Of a DNA stretch of 36,698 nt, positions 15,268 to 23,063 are shown one piece after another. The notes under the pieces were generated by a model. The model was not told the origin of the DNA. It was given only the letters and a program-made list of their open reading frames with translations, and searched no databases. Each line of letters begins with the position of its first letter. Position 1 is the stretch's first letter. The translations under genes were made by a program, and so were the position numbers. Origin of the DNA: Acidobacteriota bacterium (GTDB taxonomy: Bacteria > Acidobacteriota > Terriglobia > Bryobacterales > Bryobacteraceae); NCBI GenBank assembly GCA_016213775.1, contig JACQZR010000251.1, positions 1 to 36,698 of the forward strand. The letters are read 5' to 3'.

Positions 15268-15987
15268 CTACGGGGCGAGGAGTAGCGGCAGGATCTCGCT
15301 GGCGTTGCCTTCCAGGTGGCAATCCACCCAATCGGAGATCTCGGTTTGGGCGGCGTTCACTTCGATGACGATGGCTCCGGCATCCTGCGCGACCCCGGCC
15401 AGGCTGGCGGCGGGTTGAACAACGGCGGATGTTCCGATGATCAGGAAGACCTCGGATTGGTGAGAGGCCTGGGCAGCGATGTTCCATTCGCGAGTGGGGA
15501 GCGGCTCGCCGAACCATACGACTCCTGGACGGGCCATGGCGCCGCATTCGCAGATCGGGGGCAGCGGGTCCAGCGAAGCGCGCATGTCCTCCCAACTTCG
15601 CTCGCATCGCGTGCAGCGGAGGGTCCAGATGTCGCCGTGGAGGCGGACCACGTTGACGCTTCCGGCGCGGGCGTGGAGGCCATCGACGTTCTGCGTCACC
15701 AACGTGAAAGACGGCGTGCGCTGTTCGAGTTCGGCAAGGGCGATGTGTCCGGCGTTGGGGTTGGCTTGCGCGATGAGCGAACGGCGCCAGTCGTACCACT
15801 CCCAAACGAGTTGGGGATCGCGGCGGAAGGCTTGTGGCGTGGCGAGGTCTTCGGGGCGGAAGTTGCGCCAGAGGCCGCCCGGACCGCGGAAGGTGGGGAT
15901 GCCGGATTCGGCCGAGATGCCGGAACCTGTGAGGGCAACGATGCGCTGCGCTGCGGCAATGCGTCCGCGGGCTTCCTCGATGTTCAT
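15268..15987 (-). CDS. cobB: NAD-dependent deacylase, class III sirtuin (CobB)
   Basis: A 239-residue sirtuin that removes acyl groups from lysine using NAD. GSGISAESGIP at 21-31, QNVDGLH at 99-105 and catalytic H118 are present. The zinc site is C125-x2-C128 and C146-x-C148. Y65 and R68 form the YxxR motif of SIRT5/CobB-type enzymes, which favour succinyl or malonyl lysine. Its ATG overlaps the stop of the PIG-L gene (ATGA), so the two are translationally coupled. Its last codons are duplicated at 13784-13826. Confidence 0.94.
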   Translation of the reverse strand: MNIEEARGRIAAAQRIVALTGSGISAESGIPTFRGPGGLWRNFRPEDLATPQAFRRDPQLVWEWYDWRRSLIAQANPNAGHIALAELEQRTPSFTLVTQNVDGLHARAGSVNVVRLHGDIWTLRCTRCERSWEDMRASLDPLPPICECGAMARPGVVWFGEPLPTREWNIAAQASHQSEVFLIIGTSAVVQPAASLAGVAQDAGAIVIEVNAAQTEISDWVDCHLEGNASEILPLLLAP

Positions 15988-18464
15988 TTGGCGCTCAGCA
16001 GGTTGGCGAAGATGCGGTAGGCTCCGGGCACTCCGGCGGGGAGTTGGCGGAACCAGGAATACGAGGTGTGGACGTAGACACCCTTGCCGTAGCGCGCGTA
16101 GAGCATGCCGCCTGGGAGCCAGTCCTCTTTCGGATCGTGCGAGGAGAACAGGGATTGATACTTAGGGTCGAACTCCTTGGCGAAGTAGAGACCGCGTTCC
16201 TGCACCCATCCTTCGAAATCGGCATCGGTGATCTTATTCGGCGTGGTGAGCGCGGGGTGGCTGCGATCGGGGAACTGCATAGGGGCCTCCTCCACGGTTA
16301 CGCGGTCGCGCCCCAGTTGGATGGGGTATGGGCCGAGCCTGGAGAGCGTGTCGCGGTTGTCACGGCCGGCGAAGCTCTCGAGCACGTTGTACTGTACGAC
16401 GAAGGTGCCGCCGGAGGCGGTGTAATCGAGGAGACGCTGCATGTTGGCGCGCAAGGCCGTGCGGGTGTTGAAGGCACGCACGCCTGTGACGATGGCGTCG
16501 AAGCGGGCCAGTGTGACGGAAGCGAGGTCCTCATCGGAGAGCGGGGTCACATCCACGCCGAGTTGGCGGAGCGCCTCGGGGATGTCGTCTCCAGCGCCCA
16601 TGACGTAGCCGATGCGTTTACTGGTGATGCGAATGTCGGAGCGAATCAGCTTGGCCTCGGCGAGAGGGAAGACCGTCTGCGGTGGGATGTGCGGATAGGA
16701 GATGACCTTCATGGACTGGGCGAAGTCACGAGCGCTCGTTTGCACGATGGCGCGGAGAGATGCGGAGGAGTTAGCCGAGGGTGGTGTGACAGTGAAGGTG
16801 ACGATGGATTGTTCGCCGTTCTGCTGCATGCGGAAGTCGCGTGATGCGGGCTCCACCTTCCAGCCTTGCGGGGCCTGGAGACGCACCTGGCCGGATGCGT
16901 TCGGCTGGTTCGCTTTGAGCGATACATGGACCAGCCGGGGTTGCGCGGTGGGGAAGATCAGGATGGGGTCAGTGAACTCGGCGGCCACCGGAGGTCCGAT
17001 CAGAAAGGCGCGGGTGAGCTCGCCGCGCACGTGATCCACGTAGCGGTGGAGCATGGGGCGGGAGACGCTGCATTCCACTCCGTTGATGACGAATCGGACG
17101 CGCGCTTCGAGGATTGGCTGGTCTTCCGGAAGACCGATCTTATTGAGCTCGGTGACATTATAGAGAGTGCCGTTCTTGGGTTTGGCCAGCCAGAAGGGTT
17201 GCGAGGGCGCGGCATCCGCGGGGACGTTCCATTCGGTCTTGAGTGCCAGTGGTTCGTTGAACGCGAGCGGTTTCGATTGCGCGTTGGGGACCGGCGCATT
17301 GTATAGGCCGGTGATTTGGGCATCGACCAGGATGGCGTCGGTGCGGGAGCGGCGGACGATGTTGAGGTTGAGTGCGACCTTGGAGCCGGGAGTGGCGAGG
17401 GGGCGGTCAGCGGAAGCGTCGATCCAAAGACCGGCGCATTGGGCGATGACTTCGTCAATGTCGGTGAGCTTGCGTTTGGCGTCGGGATGATCCAGTGCGG
17501 CGAGGAGTGTGCGGGCCTTGGTGAGCGCGGGGAGGGATGCTTCGGGGTGCGAGCCGCGGAACTGGCCGGCGGCCTGTTGCAGCAGTGCTCCGATGGCGGC
17601 GCCGTTGGGGTAGCGGGACCACGAGACATCGATGCCTTCGAATGGGTCTTTAGTAGCGGGATCTCCGGCGATCACGGTGAGTTGATCGCGAATGGCGCCA
17701 CGGCGTTGGGGGACTCCCATACCCTGGCTCGCATGTTGCGACCGGCTGCGTCCGGCGAGTTCGCCGTAGGACATGCCGAACAGGGGATTGTACGCGCCGC
17801 TATCGACGGTGATCTTGTTTGGGATGCTCTCATTCTCCTTCTCCATCTCACGGGTGAACGAGAAGAGGTTGAAGAGAATGCGGCGTGCCTGCCAGGGCTT
17901 CACTTGGGCGAGTTGTTCGGGGAAGCGCTTGGGATCGGCGGCCGCGGCGAAGGCCTCTTTGCCGAGGATGGCGGAGCTCTGGTGATGGCCGTGGCCGTCG
18001 CGCGGGGTGCCGGAGAAGCGCAGAATGATGACATCGGGGCGGAAGTTGCGGATGACCCAGACGATGTCGCCGAGGACCTGTTCGCGGCCCCACTTGGAGA
18101 GGGTCTCATCGGCGTTTTTGGAGAACCCGAAATCGATGGCGCGGGTGAAGTACTGCTGGGCGCCATCAATGCGGCGGGCCGCAAGGAGTTCCTGGGTACG
18201 GATAAGGCCCATGTAATCGCCCTGTTCCGGGCCGATGAGGTTCTGGCCGCCCTCGCCACGGGTGAGGGAGAGGTAGCCGGTGCGGAGGTTGCGCCCACGG
18301 GCGAAGTAAGCCAGAAGGTTGGTGTTCTCATCGTCGGGATGGGCCGCAATCATGAGGACGCTACCGGTGGTGGCGAGACGGCGGATTTGCGATTCCAGCT
18401 CGCCGGCGGGTGGGGTTTGTGCTTGGAGCGTGGTGAAAAGAACAATAACAGTCGATAAGATCAT
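15984..18464 (-). CDS. Large secreted PIG-L/LmbE-family deacetylase
   Basis: An 826-residue protein with a short signal peptide (MILSTVIVLFTTLQAQ). The PIG-L domain occupies about residues 33-220 with the zinc motif A41-H-P-D-D45-E and DGHGHH further on. The family removes N-acetyl groups from GlcNAc-type sugars. The remaining two thirds contain beta-sandwich-like sequence and a C-terminal amidotransferase-like region (GDDIPEALRQLGVDV, GGTFVVQYN). The long form is common in Acidobacteria. The start at 18464 is chosen for the signal peptide, and the frame is open to 18506. No clear SD. It is coupled to cobB downstream. Confidence 0.86.
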   Translation of the reverse strand: MILSTVIVLFTTLQAQTPPAGELESQIRRLATTGSVLMIAAHPDDENTNLLAYFARGRNLRTGYLSLTRGEGGQNLIGPEQGDYMGLIRTQELLAARRIDGAQQYFTRAIDFGFSKNADETLSKWGREQVLGDIVWVIRNFRPDVIILRFSGTPRDGHGHHQSSAILGKEAFAAAADPKRFPEQLAQVKPWQARRILFNLFSFTREMEKENESIPNKITVDSGAYNPLFGMSYGELAGRSRSQHASQGMGVPQRRGAIRDQLTVIAGDPATKDPFEGIDVSWSRYPNGAAIGALLQQAAGQFRGSHPEASLPALTKARTLLAALDHPDAKRKLTDIDEVIAQCAGLWIDASADRPLATPGSKVALNLNIVRRSRTDAILVDAQITGLYNAPVPNAQSKPLAFNEPLALKTEWNVPADAAPSQPFWLAKPKNGTLYNVTELNKIGLPEDQPILEARVRFVINGVECSVSRPMLHRYVDHVRGELTRAFLIGPPVAAEFTDPILIFPTAQPRLVHVSLKANQPNASGQVRLQAPQGWKVEPASRDFRMQQNGEQSIVTFTVTPPSANSSASLRAIVQTSARDFAQSMKVISYPHIPPQTVFPLAEAKLIRSDIRITSKRIGYVMGAGDDIPEALRQLGVDVTPLSDEDLASVTLARFDAIVTGVRAFNTRTALRANMQRLLDYTASGGTFVVQYNVLESFAGRDNRDTLSRLGPYPIQLGRDRVTVEEAPMQFPDRSHPALTTPNKITDADFEGWVQERGLYFAKEFDPKYQSLFSSHDPKEDWLPGGMLYARYGKGVYVHTSYSWFRQLPAGVPGAYRIFANLLSAK

Positions 18465-18507
18465 ATTAGGCTGAACCCAGTTTGGTCTGGAGGCGTCTTC
18501 CACCATA

Positions 18508-18527
18508 GTAGGGCATTAACGGCCCTA
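18508..18527. repeat. GTAG palindrome upstream of patatin gene
   Basis: GTAG at 18508 is followed by the perfect dyad TAGGGC-attaac-GGCCCTA (18509-18527). It could be a single-hairpin REP-like unit or an operator. It lies in the divergent region between the PIG-L and patatin genes, 30 bases before the patatin start. Confidence 0.5.
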
Positions 18528-18557
18528 TTGAGGGGATTGACGCTGGAGGAGGGGTGT

Positions 18558-19457
18558 ATGAATCCGGCAGTCCGGGGACTTCAAAAGGCGGCCGAGGCGT
18601 TTTGGAATCGGATCCGCAGCGGCGAGCAGCAGGGAATCGGGCTGGCGCTGGGTGGAGGGTTTGCCCGCGGGATGGCGCACATCGGTGTGCTACGCGTGTT
18701 GGAACGGGAACAGATACCGGTGGCGTTTGTGGCGGGGGTGAGCGCCGGGTCGATTGTGGCGACGGGGTTTGCCGGGGGCGCGACATCTTACGATCTGGAG
18801 CGGGTGGCGCGGAGCATGTCTTTTCGCGATGTGGCGAAGTGGTGCATCAGCCGGCTCGGTTTCGTGGGCAGTGACAGGATGGAGCAGTTTCTGCGGCGCA
18901 GCTTGCCGGTGCACCGGTTTGAAGAGATGAAGATACCGCTAGCGGTTGTGGCGACGGACTTGAGGAGCGGCGAGGCGGTTACCTTTCACGGAAGAGGAGA
19001 GGTGTGTTCGCCGGTTCGGGGGAGCTGTTCCTACCCAGGGCTGTTTCAACCGGTACGTTATGACGGGCGGATTCTGGTGGATGGGGCGATCAGCATGGAG
19101 ATTCCCGCGCTGGCCCTGCGCGGGCTGGGACTGCGGCGTGTATTGAGCGTGGCGCTGCCGCCGGCGCCGGTTTCGGGCGAGCCTGGGAGCATGTTCGCGG
19201 TGGTGAACCGCTGTTTCCAGATCATGCAGCGGCGCACCGAGCAGCACTGGCGCGAAGCGAGCGATTGGGTGATCACGCCGGACGTGCATGGCGTTGCCTG
19301 GGATGACTTCACGCAGTTAGACAGGCTGATTGACGCCGGGATGAAGGCCGCAGAGAAGGTGGTGCCGGAGTTGCGAAAGGCAGTGGTTGTGGAGCAGCCT
19401 CAGCGCTTGCGGCGCAGGACCAGCATCGCCAGCAGTCCGGCGGCGGTGAGCGAGTAG
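18558..19457 (+). CDS. Patatin-like phospholipase
   Basis: A 299-residue patatin-family lipid acyl hydrolase. The oxyanion loop GGGFARG is at 32-38, the nucleophile is S62 in GVSAGS, and the dyad aspartate is D175 in VDGA. No signal peptide is seen, so it is probably cytoplasmic or membrane-associated. ATG18558 is preferred because GGAGGAGGGG (18545-18554) precedes it. A TTG at 18528 is also in frame. Its 3' end overlaps the convergent PEP-CTERM gene by 58 bases. Confidence 0.92.
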   Translation: MNPAVRGLQKAAEAFWNRIRSGEQQGIGLALGGGFARGMAHIGVLRVLEREQIPVAFVAGVSAGSIVATGFAGGATSYDLERVARSMSFRDVAKWCISRLGFVGSDRMEQFLRRSLPVHRFEEMKIPLAVVATDLRSGEAVTFHGRGEVCSPVRGSCSYPGLFQPVRYDGRILVDGAISMEIPALALRGLGLRRVLSVALPPAPVSGEPGSMFAVVNRCFQIMQRRTEQHWREASDWVITPDVHGVAWDDFTQLDRLIDAGMKAAEKVVPELRKAVVVEQPQRLRRRTSIASSPAAVSE

Positions 19458-20002
19458 GTCAGCGGTTCGGGGACAAGTGGCACTCCGACGGTGAACTCGA
19501 TTCCGGCCGGCTGGGTGCCAGTGGCGAATGCGGCAGCGGCTCCGTCGCCCGTCAGGAAGAAGCTCGTCAACCAGGCCAGCTCCGTGGCGTCGCCAGCTTC
19601 GGCGGCCAGCAGGTGCGTAATGAACGCGTTGTGGCGGGTGTTTGGGAAGGCGACGCTAAACAGAGCGCCGGAAGCGCCATTCACGAAGTTCTGATTGGCA
19701 AAAAAGAGGACGTGGGTCTTGATGTCTCCCCCGGTGGTGGAGGGCAGATCGAGCCCGACGATCAAGGATGTTGTCGGTTGGAACGCAACATTATGGCTCA
19801 AGGTCTGAATGCCGGAGCCAGGCACGGTGAACGGGAAGTCCACGGACACCTGGCCGCCCGGACCGGATTCGAGAATGGCAATGCTGGTGAGCGGGTTGCC
19901 GTTTAAGGTCCCGAGGCCAAAGTTCAGAGTATAGTCGACCTGCACCGCCGCGGCAGGAATGGTCACACAGAGAGAGAGTAGAGGGAGTAATCGCATCCTC
20001 AT
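19400..20002 (-). CDS. PEP-CTERM sorting-signal protein
   Basis: A 200-residue exported protein. An N-terminal signal peptide (MRMRLLPLLSLCVTIPAAA) precedes a beta-rich body without recognised domain. The tail has VPEP, a hydrophobic stretch (LTAAGLLAMLVL) and RRKR, the PEP-CTERM exosortase sorting signal. Such proteins are sent to the surface and processed by an exosortase, which is not in the window. ATG20002 is chosen for the signal peptide. The gene converges on the patatin gene with a 58-base overlap. Confidence 0.87.
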   Translation of the reverse strand: MRMRLLPLLSLCVTIPAAAVQVDYTLNFGLGTLNGNPLTSIAILESGPGGQVSVDFPFTVPGSGIQTLSHNVAFQPTTSLIVGLDLPSTTGGDIKTHVLFFANQNFVNGASGALFSVAFPNTRHNAFITHLLAAEAGDATELAWLTSFFLTGDGAAAAFATGTQPAGIEFTVGVPLVPEPLTYSLTAAGLLAMLVLRRKR

Positions 20003-20024
20003 AGGTCGATTATTGTAACACGGC

Positions 20025-20132
20025 CTATTCATCACGCAGGGCGCGAACCGGTTCCAGCAGCGCGGCCCGCACCGCCGGAGCCAGTGACGCGATTGCCGCT
20101 ACTGCCAGCACACCGGCAACAACCGAATCGCG
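20025..20132 (-). pseudogene. Detached C-terminal tail of the ADOP permease
   Basis: A 35-residue minus-strand stretch from RDSVVAGVLAVAA to LLEPVRALRDE in a different frame from the gene upstream. It is the last membrane helix and the canonical P-x-x-ALR-x-E end of ABC permeases of this family. One inserted or deleted base near 20130-20140 separates it from the main frame. Confidence 0.8.
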
Positions 20133-22618
20133 TTCCATGGGTCGGATGGGACAACGCCGAACAGCAGTCCGGTGAGAAGTTTCGATCCTGCCGCAACCAG
20201 GCAGAGCCCGGCCACACAACCGAACAAGGCTACCCGCAATCCTTGCATCAGAAATTGCGACACGATACCCGCGCGGGAAGCTCCGAGTGCCATGCGGACG
20301 CCGATTTCCTTCTGGCGCACATTCACCAGATAGCTCAACGTACCGTACAGTCCGATGCATGCCAGCGAAACGGCCGTCAACGCAAAGAACGACAGCAGAA
20401 CGCCGCGCAATCGTGCGTTTGAATAGGAATCGCCCAACCGGTCTCGCAACAACATCAAATCATAGACAGACCGGTTTGGCTCCAGTTCACGTAACTTGTA
20501 CCGTATTGCGCTTAGCACCACCGATGGCTTCCCATCGGCCCTCACCAGAAAATATACTCTCGGCTGGAATGGCGCCCCGCACCAATACAGAGTGGGACGC
20601 GGCTCCTCGTGCATGCCGGTCTCGCGCGCATCGCCGACGATTCCCACCACCTCTCCCGGCTGAATATACGCATTGCCCGGCTGCGTCAGCCGGCGACCAA
20701 TCAATGTTTCTCCCGGGAAGTAGACACGGGCAAAACTGTTGTTCACCACGGCGGTTGGTTTTCCAGCCCTCGCCTGGCACATCTCGCCCGCAAGCAAAGG
20801 AATGCGCATGGTCTCGAAGTAGCTGGGAGTGACGTATCGCTGCTGGCCGCTGATTCGCCGGTCGGGGTCACCCGGCCCGTCCAGCGTCTTGAATTCCACA
20901 GTGTAGTCGGTCGGCGCGCCTGGCAGCGTGATAGACGTCGCTGCATTCGCAACTCCGGGGATTGCTCTCATCCCTTCCAGTATCCGTTCCAGCCGGGACC
21001 GCAGGTCTGGCTGGCCCGTCTCATTCCAACTCACACTCAAGTGAAACGAGATGACGTTGTCGGCGTCAAAGCCCGGTGCCACTTGACCGACGTAGAGAAA
21101 ACTGCGCACCAATAGCCCCGCGGCGGCAAGCAGCGTCACGGCGAGCGCCACCTGGATTCCAACCAGCGTGAACTGGACCTTGCTTCGTCCTTGCACTCGT
21201 CCTCGCCCACTTTGATTCATCACAGCGCCGAGTGCTTCTGAACTGCGCAGGACCGGCAAGAGGCCGCACAGCATTGTCGTTACGGCGGCTGCGGCCAGAG
21301 AATACGCGAGGATTCTCCAGTCCAGTGTGATTTCCTCCAACCGCGGTAGATCCCTGGCCAGGCGGCGAAAGAGCGACGCGGTGCCGCTGGCCATAAGCAA
21401 GCCCAGCAAGGCCCCGATGAAAGCAATCACACCGACCTCTGTCAGTAGATGTCCGGCCACAGCGCCTTTACTCGCCCCAAGCGAAAAGCGCACCGCGATA
21501 TCGTGTGCGCGAGCGGTGGCCCTGGATAGAAACAACGCCGTAACGTTCGCGCATGCCAGCAGGAGAAGCAGCGTTACCGATCCAAACAGGATCCACAGGG
21601 TACGCCGCACGCCACCGACTTTCGAGTCCTTGAGCGGCGTTAGGGACACGCCGAGCTTTCCATCTGATTTGGGAAAATCCTTGCCCAGTGCCGCCTGCAC
21701 CGCGGCCAGATTGGATTGGGCCTGTTCCAGAGTAAGGCGCGGTTTCAACCGTCCGATTCCTGTGAACCACGTCAGATCGCGGCCCTGAGCGTAGGGAGCG
21801 TCTATGCCGGCTCCCGACCAAACATCCACTGTCGATGCGGGAAAGGCGAATTGCGGAGGCATCACGCCGATAATCGGCGACAACGTGCGGCCGAATCGTA
21901 GAGCCTTCCTGGTGACGTTGGGATCCGCGGCAAACCGCCTCCGCCAGAGCCGGTCGGAAATCAAAACCGCGCGCGGTCCGCTAAAGGATTGCTCCTGGGC
22001 GCTAAGGTCGCGTCCCAACGCCGGGGCCACTCCCAGAATCTGGAAAAAGCGCGGCGCGACAAAGGCTCTTCGCAACCGTTCCGGCATGTCTCCTGACAAC
22101 TCCGACGCGTCTTCCTGGTAGTAGCCCGAGATTGCTTCAAACGTCGAGTTCAGGCGGTTCCACTCCTCCAGCCGCACGGGCGCGATCAGGTTGCCGGCGG
22201 ACTTCGCATTCGCCTGCCCCAACTCCACCAACTGCTCGCTTTCGGGGAAGGGAAGCGGCCGCAGCAGCACCGCATCTACTACCGAGAAGACCGCGCTGTT
22301 TACCCCGATCCCCAGCGCCAGCGTCAGCACCGCGGCCAAGGTGAACACGGGTGATTTGCGCAAGCTGCGAAGCGAAAACCGCAAGTTCCGGTAGAGCGAG
22401 TCCAACAGAAGATTGAGGTCCATGTCCCGAGTCCTTTCGATGTGGGCAATCCGGCTCCCGAACTGCATCCGCGCCATACGCGCCGCTTCCGGTGCGCTCA
22501 TTCCCTGCTCGCGCAGCTCCTCCTCGCGTTCGCGAAGGTGGAACGCGATCTCCCGTTCAATATCCGTTTGCGTTCTTCGCGCGCACACGGTGTTGAGGAG
22601 CCGTCTCGTCCAAGCCAT
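20099..22618 (-). CDS. ADOP-family duplicated ABC permease, C-terminus frameshifted
   Basis: An 839-residue MacB/FtsX-type permease of the acidobacterial duplicated type. The first ~60 residues form the small cytoplasmic domain with EREIAFHLREREEELREQG. Membrane helices are near 90-115 (LAAVLTLALGIGVNSAVFSVVD), and two MacB periplasmic and FtsX domains follow. The last FtsX domain stops abnormally in IRLLPVCWQ, while the expected end continues in another frame to 20025. It starts 9 bases after the PadR stop. PadR-ADOP pairs are typical of Acidobacteria, and the substrate is unknown. The loss of the last helix may inactivate it, or it may be a sequencing error. Confidence 0.88.
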   Translation of the reverse strand: MAWTRRLLNTVCARRTQTDIEREIAFHLREREEELREQGMSAPEAARMARMQFGSRIAHIERTRDMDLNLLLDSLYRNLRFSLRSLRKSPVFTLAAVLTLALGIGVNSAVFSVVDAVLLRPLPFPESEQLVELGQANAKSAGNLIAPVRLEEWNRLNSTFEAISGYYQEDASELSGDMPERLRRAFVAPRFFQILGVAPALGRDLSAQEQSFSGPRAVLISDRLWRRRFAADPNVTRKALRFGRTLSPIIGVMPPQFAFPASTVDVWSGAGIDAPYAQGRDLTWFTGIGRLKPRLTLEQAQSNLAAVQAALGKDFPKSDGKLGVSLTPLKDSKVGGVRRTLWILFGSVTLLLLLACANVTALFLSRATARAHDIAVRFSLGASKGAVAGHLLTEVGVIAFIGALLGLLMASGTASLFRRLARDLPRLEEITLDWRILAYSLAAAAVTTMLCGLLPVLRSSEALGAVMNQSGRGRVQGRSKVQFTLVGIQVALAVTLLAAAGLLVRSFLYVGQVAPGFDADNVISFHLSVSWNETGQPDLRSRLERILEGMRAIPGVANAATSITLPGAPTDYTVEFKTLDGPGDPDRRISGQQRYVTPSYFETMRIPLLAGEMCQARAGKPTAVVNNSFARVYFPGETLIGRRLTQPGNAYIQPGEVVGIVGDARETGMHEEPRPTLYWCGAPFQPRVYFLVRADGKPSVVLSAIRYKLRELEPNRSVYDLMLLRDRLGDSYSNARLRGVLLSFFALTAVSLACIGLYGTLSYLVNVRQKEIGVRMALGASRAGIVSQFLMQGLRVALFGCVAGLCLVAAGSKLLTGLLFGVVPSDPWNAIRLLPVCWQ

Positions 22619-22627
22619 GATCGTGTT

Positions 22628-22963
22628 TCATGCGAACCGGATGACCCGGTCCACTCCTTCGGTCAAGCGCCGCCAGCTTGCTTCTTCGGCGTGAAGTTGC
22701 TTGTGGCCTTTCGCGGTGAGCGAATAGAATCGCGCGGCGCGGTTCTTCTCCGTAGTGCCCCATTCGGCCCGCACCCAGCCTTCCTGCTCCAGGCGATGCA
22801 GCGCCGGATACAGCGACCCTTCCTCCACCCTTAACAGTTCGTTTGAAACGCTGTGAATGTGAGCTGTGATGGCGTAGCCATGCAGCTTTCCACGCGACGC
22901 CAGTGTGCGCAGAATCAGCAGGTCGAGCGTGCCTTGCAGGATGTCGTTCCGTTTGGTTCCCAT
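22628..22963 (-). CDS. PadR-family transcriptional regulator
   Basis: A 111-residue PadR regulator with the N-terminal winged helix GTLDLLILRTL, GYAI and EGSLYPALHRLEQEGWV, and a short C-terminal dimerisation helix. PadR proteins repress neighbouring transporters and are released by ligand. It lies directly upstream of the ADOP permease with 9 bases between them, so it probably regulates that operon and itself. AGGTATTC precedes ATG22963, a close AGG-type ribosome site. Confidence 0.93.
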   Translation of the reverse strand: MGTKRNDILQGTLDLLILRTLASRGKLHGYAITAHIHSVSNELLRVEEGSLYPALHRLEQEGWVRAEWGTTEKNRAARFYSLTAKGHKQLHAEEASWRRLTEGVDRVIRFA

Positions 22964-23063
22964 GAATACCTAAATAGCTATGCCTTGATTCTTAGACTAC
23001 TCCCGCGCGGCTTTGTTAGCAAACAGAATCGTCGCCGAGGGGTGTAAACTCTCTGTTACCGTT

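Larger units (their letters stand above)
14967..15312. repeat. Duplicated module, right copy
   Basis: Counterpart of 13478-13834. The order of parts is the same: hairpin AAGGA/TCCTT (15033-15046), CGCTG/CAGCG hairpin, SD, small ORF, hairpin, antisense promoter, sirtuin 3' end. In this copy the sirtuin is intact, so the right copy is probably the parent. One base fewer between the SD and ATG joins an upstream frame to the small ORF here, giving a possible 61-residue reading that the left copy breaks. Confidence 0.9.

Noticed and set aside
17316-18458. Long plus-strand open frame of 380 codons
   Set aside because: It is antisense to the PIG-L gene, Gly/Ala/Glu-rich without motifs, and arises from the GC codon bias of the real gene.
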